Assembly: GCA_033961575.1 (NCBI GenBank)
Contig: CM066738.1
Coordinates: 98,915,478-98,979,477 of the forward strand
Source: Aselliscus stoliczkanus
Taxonomy: Eukaryota > Chordata > Mammalia > Chiroptera > Hipposideridae
DNA: 64,000 nucleotides
Direction of reading: 5' to 3'
Part shown: piece after piece, positions 62,091 to 64,000 of the stretch
Layout: every line of letters begins with the position of its first letter
Numbering within the stretch: position 1 is the stretch's first letter
Notes under the pieces: generated by a model
Seen by the model: only the letters and a program-made list of their open reading frames with translations
Told to the model about the DNA's origin: nothing
Databases searched by the model: none
Position numbers and translations under genes: made by a program

Positions 62091-64000
62091 CTTGTGAACT
62101 GATTCTGTTAATTTCATCTGCTACAGCCTGTTCCACCTTGTCCAGAAAAGTGAGGACCTAGTGTCAGGACATGCCCATGCTTCCTGACCCCGGGGGCTTC
62201 CATAGGACCCACAGGCACCCCATGACAAGGTTTGATAGAGCCATTGTTAATTGAGTCTATTTTCATTGTTTGTTTGATGTTATAAGTAAACTAGTCTCCA
62301 AGGAGTAAGCTTTCTAGTCCGCCATATGTACTATACAGTTAATTATAACACACTGCCTCTCTTACTCATGGACCCTGAACATAAGGATGTTTCTAGTCTA
62401 CATATGGTGAACAATACTGTCCCTGCATTCTCCCCTCACCGCATTTCCTCCAGCCCTCACACAGTGGACATTAATGATTTCTTTGGGCCTCTCCTAGTTC
62501 CACCAGATGAACAAAAATGAAAATAAGCAGCTGTCATACTTTAATTTAAAAAAAAAAGAAAGAAAGAAATTCATGAAACCTACTTCAATTTGGAGGAGTG
62601 CTTGGCGTAGAGAGAGGGGAATAGGCTGTACCACGGATGGCAAAAAGCTCACTTACTAATGCACCACTTCCTGACATTTAATTTGCACAATTTGTCTCTT
62701 ATTATCTGGCAACTCTCAGAAGATTTTGGAAGCAGGATAAAAGAAGGCAGAAACATAATGAGCAGTAAGATTGAAAGTGAAAACTTGTGTGTGTGTGGGT
62801 GGGGGGGGGCGCACCAAGTTAAGAGTCAGATAGCTGAGTCCCAGATCATGCCTCCCAGCCCATTGACACCTGTTGGCAAATAACTCCCACCAGAGAACCG
62901 CCATAAAAGGAACCCAAACAGAATGGTAGCCAGAAGAGAACGCACAATAATAAAACCAAAGCTACTCATGTTCATTAGCCGGCACTTGAGACACCAGCGA
63001 ACTCATTCAAGTCTAAACTTAGATGTGATATGTCTGAGAATATTACCATACACCTAGATAGGAAAAATTGCATCTTTTTCATCATAAAAAAAATATATCT
63101 CAAAATGTTTTATCTGTGCTTCTGCAATTCAAAAATGACTGAAGCTGTGAACTTCAAATTTGGCAAGATTGGAGTCCTCATTAAGGAAGGGAATGGAAGC
63201 CAATTTTGAAGAAAAATGGTTTCCTATTTTTGAGTGTAGACGGTTGAAACAATAAGTGTTGAGCCCAAGATGAGGAACGTTTGTTTCCTCTGCTGTTTAT
63301 GCTCCCATTTGGATAAAGATTATTAACCAGAGACTAAAACTAGGCATGCCTCTTTTTTGACTCATAAATGAAAACATCTTTCCGGATCCTTTATTTGTTT
63401 CTCTTCCACTTTTCTAAATCAACGTTCGATCTGTTAACACAAAGCTGAGAGGTAACATTGAAACACCTTGAAAATCAGGTAATCCCTAAAATGACTTTAC
63501 TTTGTCCGGCTTGGGCCTGGGGTAGCCTACCCTCCTGTGTTTCTGGAGTTAAATGGCTGTGGTACAATATACAGGCTGTGCGAGGGACTAAAAGGATACT
63601 GTTATAGGAAATGTAACTTTGGAATTTCCTGATTTGACTGCAAAGATTTCAGTCTTAACACTGTGTCAATATTGGTTTTAAACATATACATGTTTGTTTA
63701 TTGGCACACACATACACATACACACAGGAATCACATCCATAAAACGCACCCACACCTGTGGTTAAACACAGCAGCTGCTGAACGGCCCAATATAATATTC
63801 TGAAAACATTGGGACTTGACTGCAGAATCCCACAGCCAGTCGAAGCTCTAGCAGGAACTGAGGTCCTATACAAGGAATGCTGCCTTGAGAGCTCTCCAAG
63901 CTTCCTCCAGACAGAACCCCTTTGCCAAATTCACAGCATGTTTCCCCAAAGTTGGAATCGGTCATGAAAGACCCTGACTTTACTCCTTGCTCTAATAATT
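62091..64000. other. Unassigned non-coding sequence
   Basis: About 1.9 kb to the window end without a recognised exon or repeat. A TGTGTGTGGG then G-run patch lies at about 62787-62810. Confidence 0.4.

Overview
The window looks like a gene-poor stretch of a placental mammal genome, most likely a bat. I found no convincing protein-coding exon, no structural RNA gene, no CRISPR array and no bacterial-type feature. Ancient mammal-wide repeats (MIR, L2, MER5A, MLT1-type LTRs) make it mammalian. Several things point to a laurasiatherian, probably a bat of the horseshoe/leaf-nosed group: a younger tRNA-derived SINE family that starts GGCTGGCCGAGTGG and ends CCCCAATAAAATC plus poly(A), a full-length L1, and short mariner-type DNA elements. 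The species call is inference. No database could be searched, and repeat names come from remembered consensus words.

Layout. 0-7.8 kb: mostly unassigned sequence with a mariner-type miniature element (286-366), a 285-bp purine tract, a short reverse-strand SINE, one L2 and one MIR. 7.8-10.8 kb: a long reverse-strand L2 and an old L1-like tail. 11-16.6 kb: MIR, L2 and two MLT1-type LTRs around a repeat-free block (about 12.0-12.85 kb) that could be regulatory. 17.1-17.6 kb: a broken mariner transposase on the reverse strand. 18-25.5 kb: scattered MIR/L2, an LTR-like block and two repeat-free, homeobox-motif-rich blocks. 25.5-29.2 kb: a hAT element, a MER5A split by a SINE, two related terminal-inverted-repeat elements, and an AT-rich microsatellite flanked by copied fragments. 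29.4-33.4 kb: an old fragmented L1. 33.7-44.9 kb: two full SINEs, L2/MIR relics and a striking 38-bp-arm hairpin at 35780-35860.

44.9-51.6 kb holds a full-length L1 with target-site duplications. It sits in the head of a MIR whose tail carries a separate full SINE. Its two ORFs are broken by frameshifts. 52-64 kb: an MLT1 LTR, L2 and MIR relics, an L2 split by another SINE, a 390-bp pyrimidine tract and a 40-bp insertion that is only the tail of a SINE.

No set of genes works together here. The content is a layered record of transposition. The observations most worth checking are the near-perfect 81-nt hairpin, the local duplicated fragments around the AT repeat near 29 kb, the two tail types of the SINE family, and the tail-only SINE insertion. 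I found no new protein-based system.
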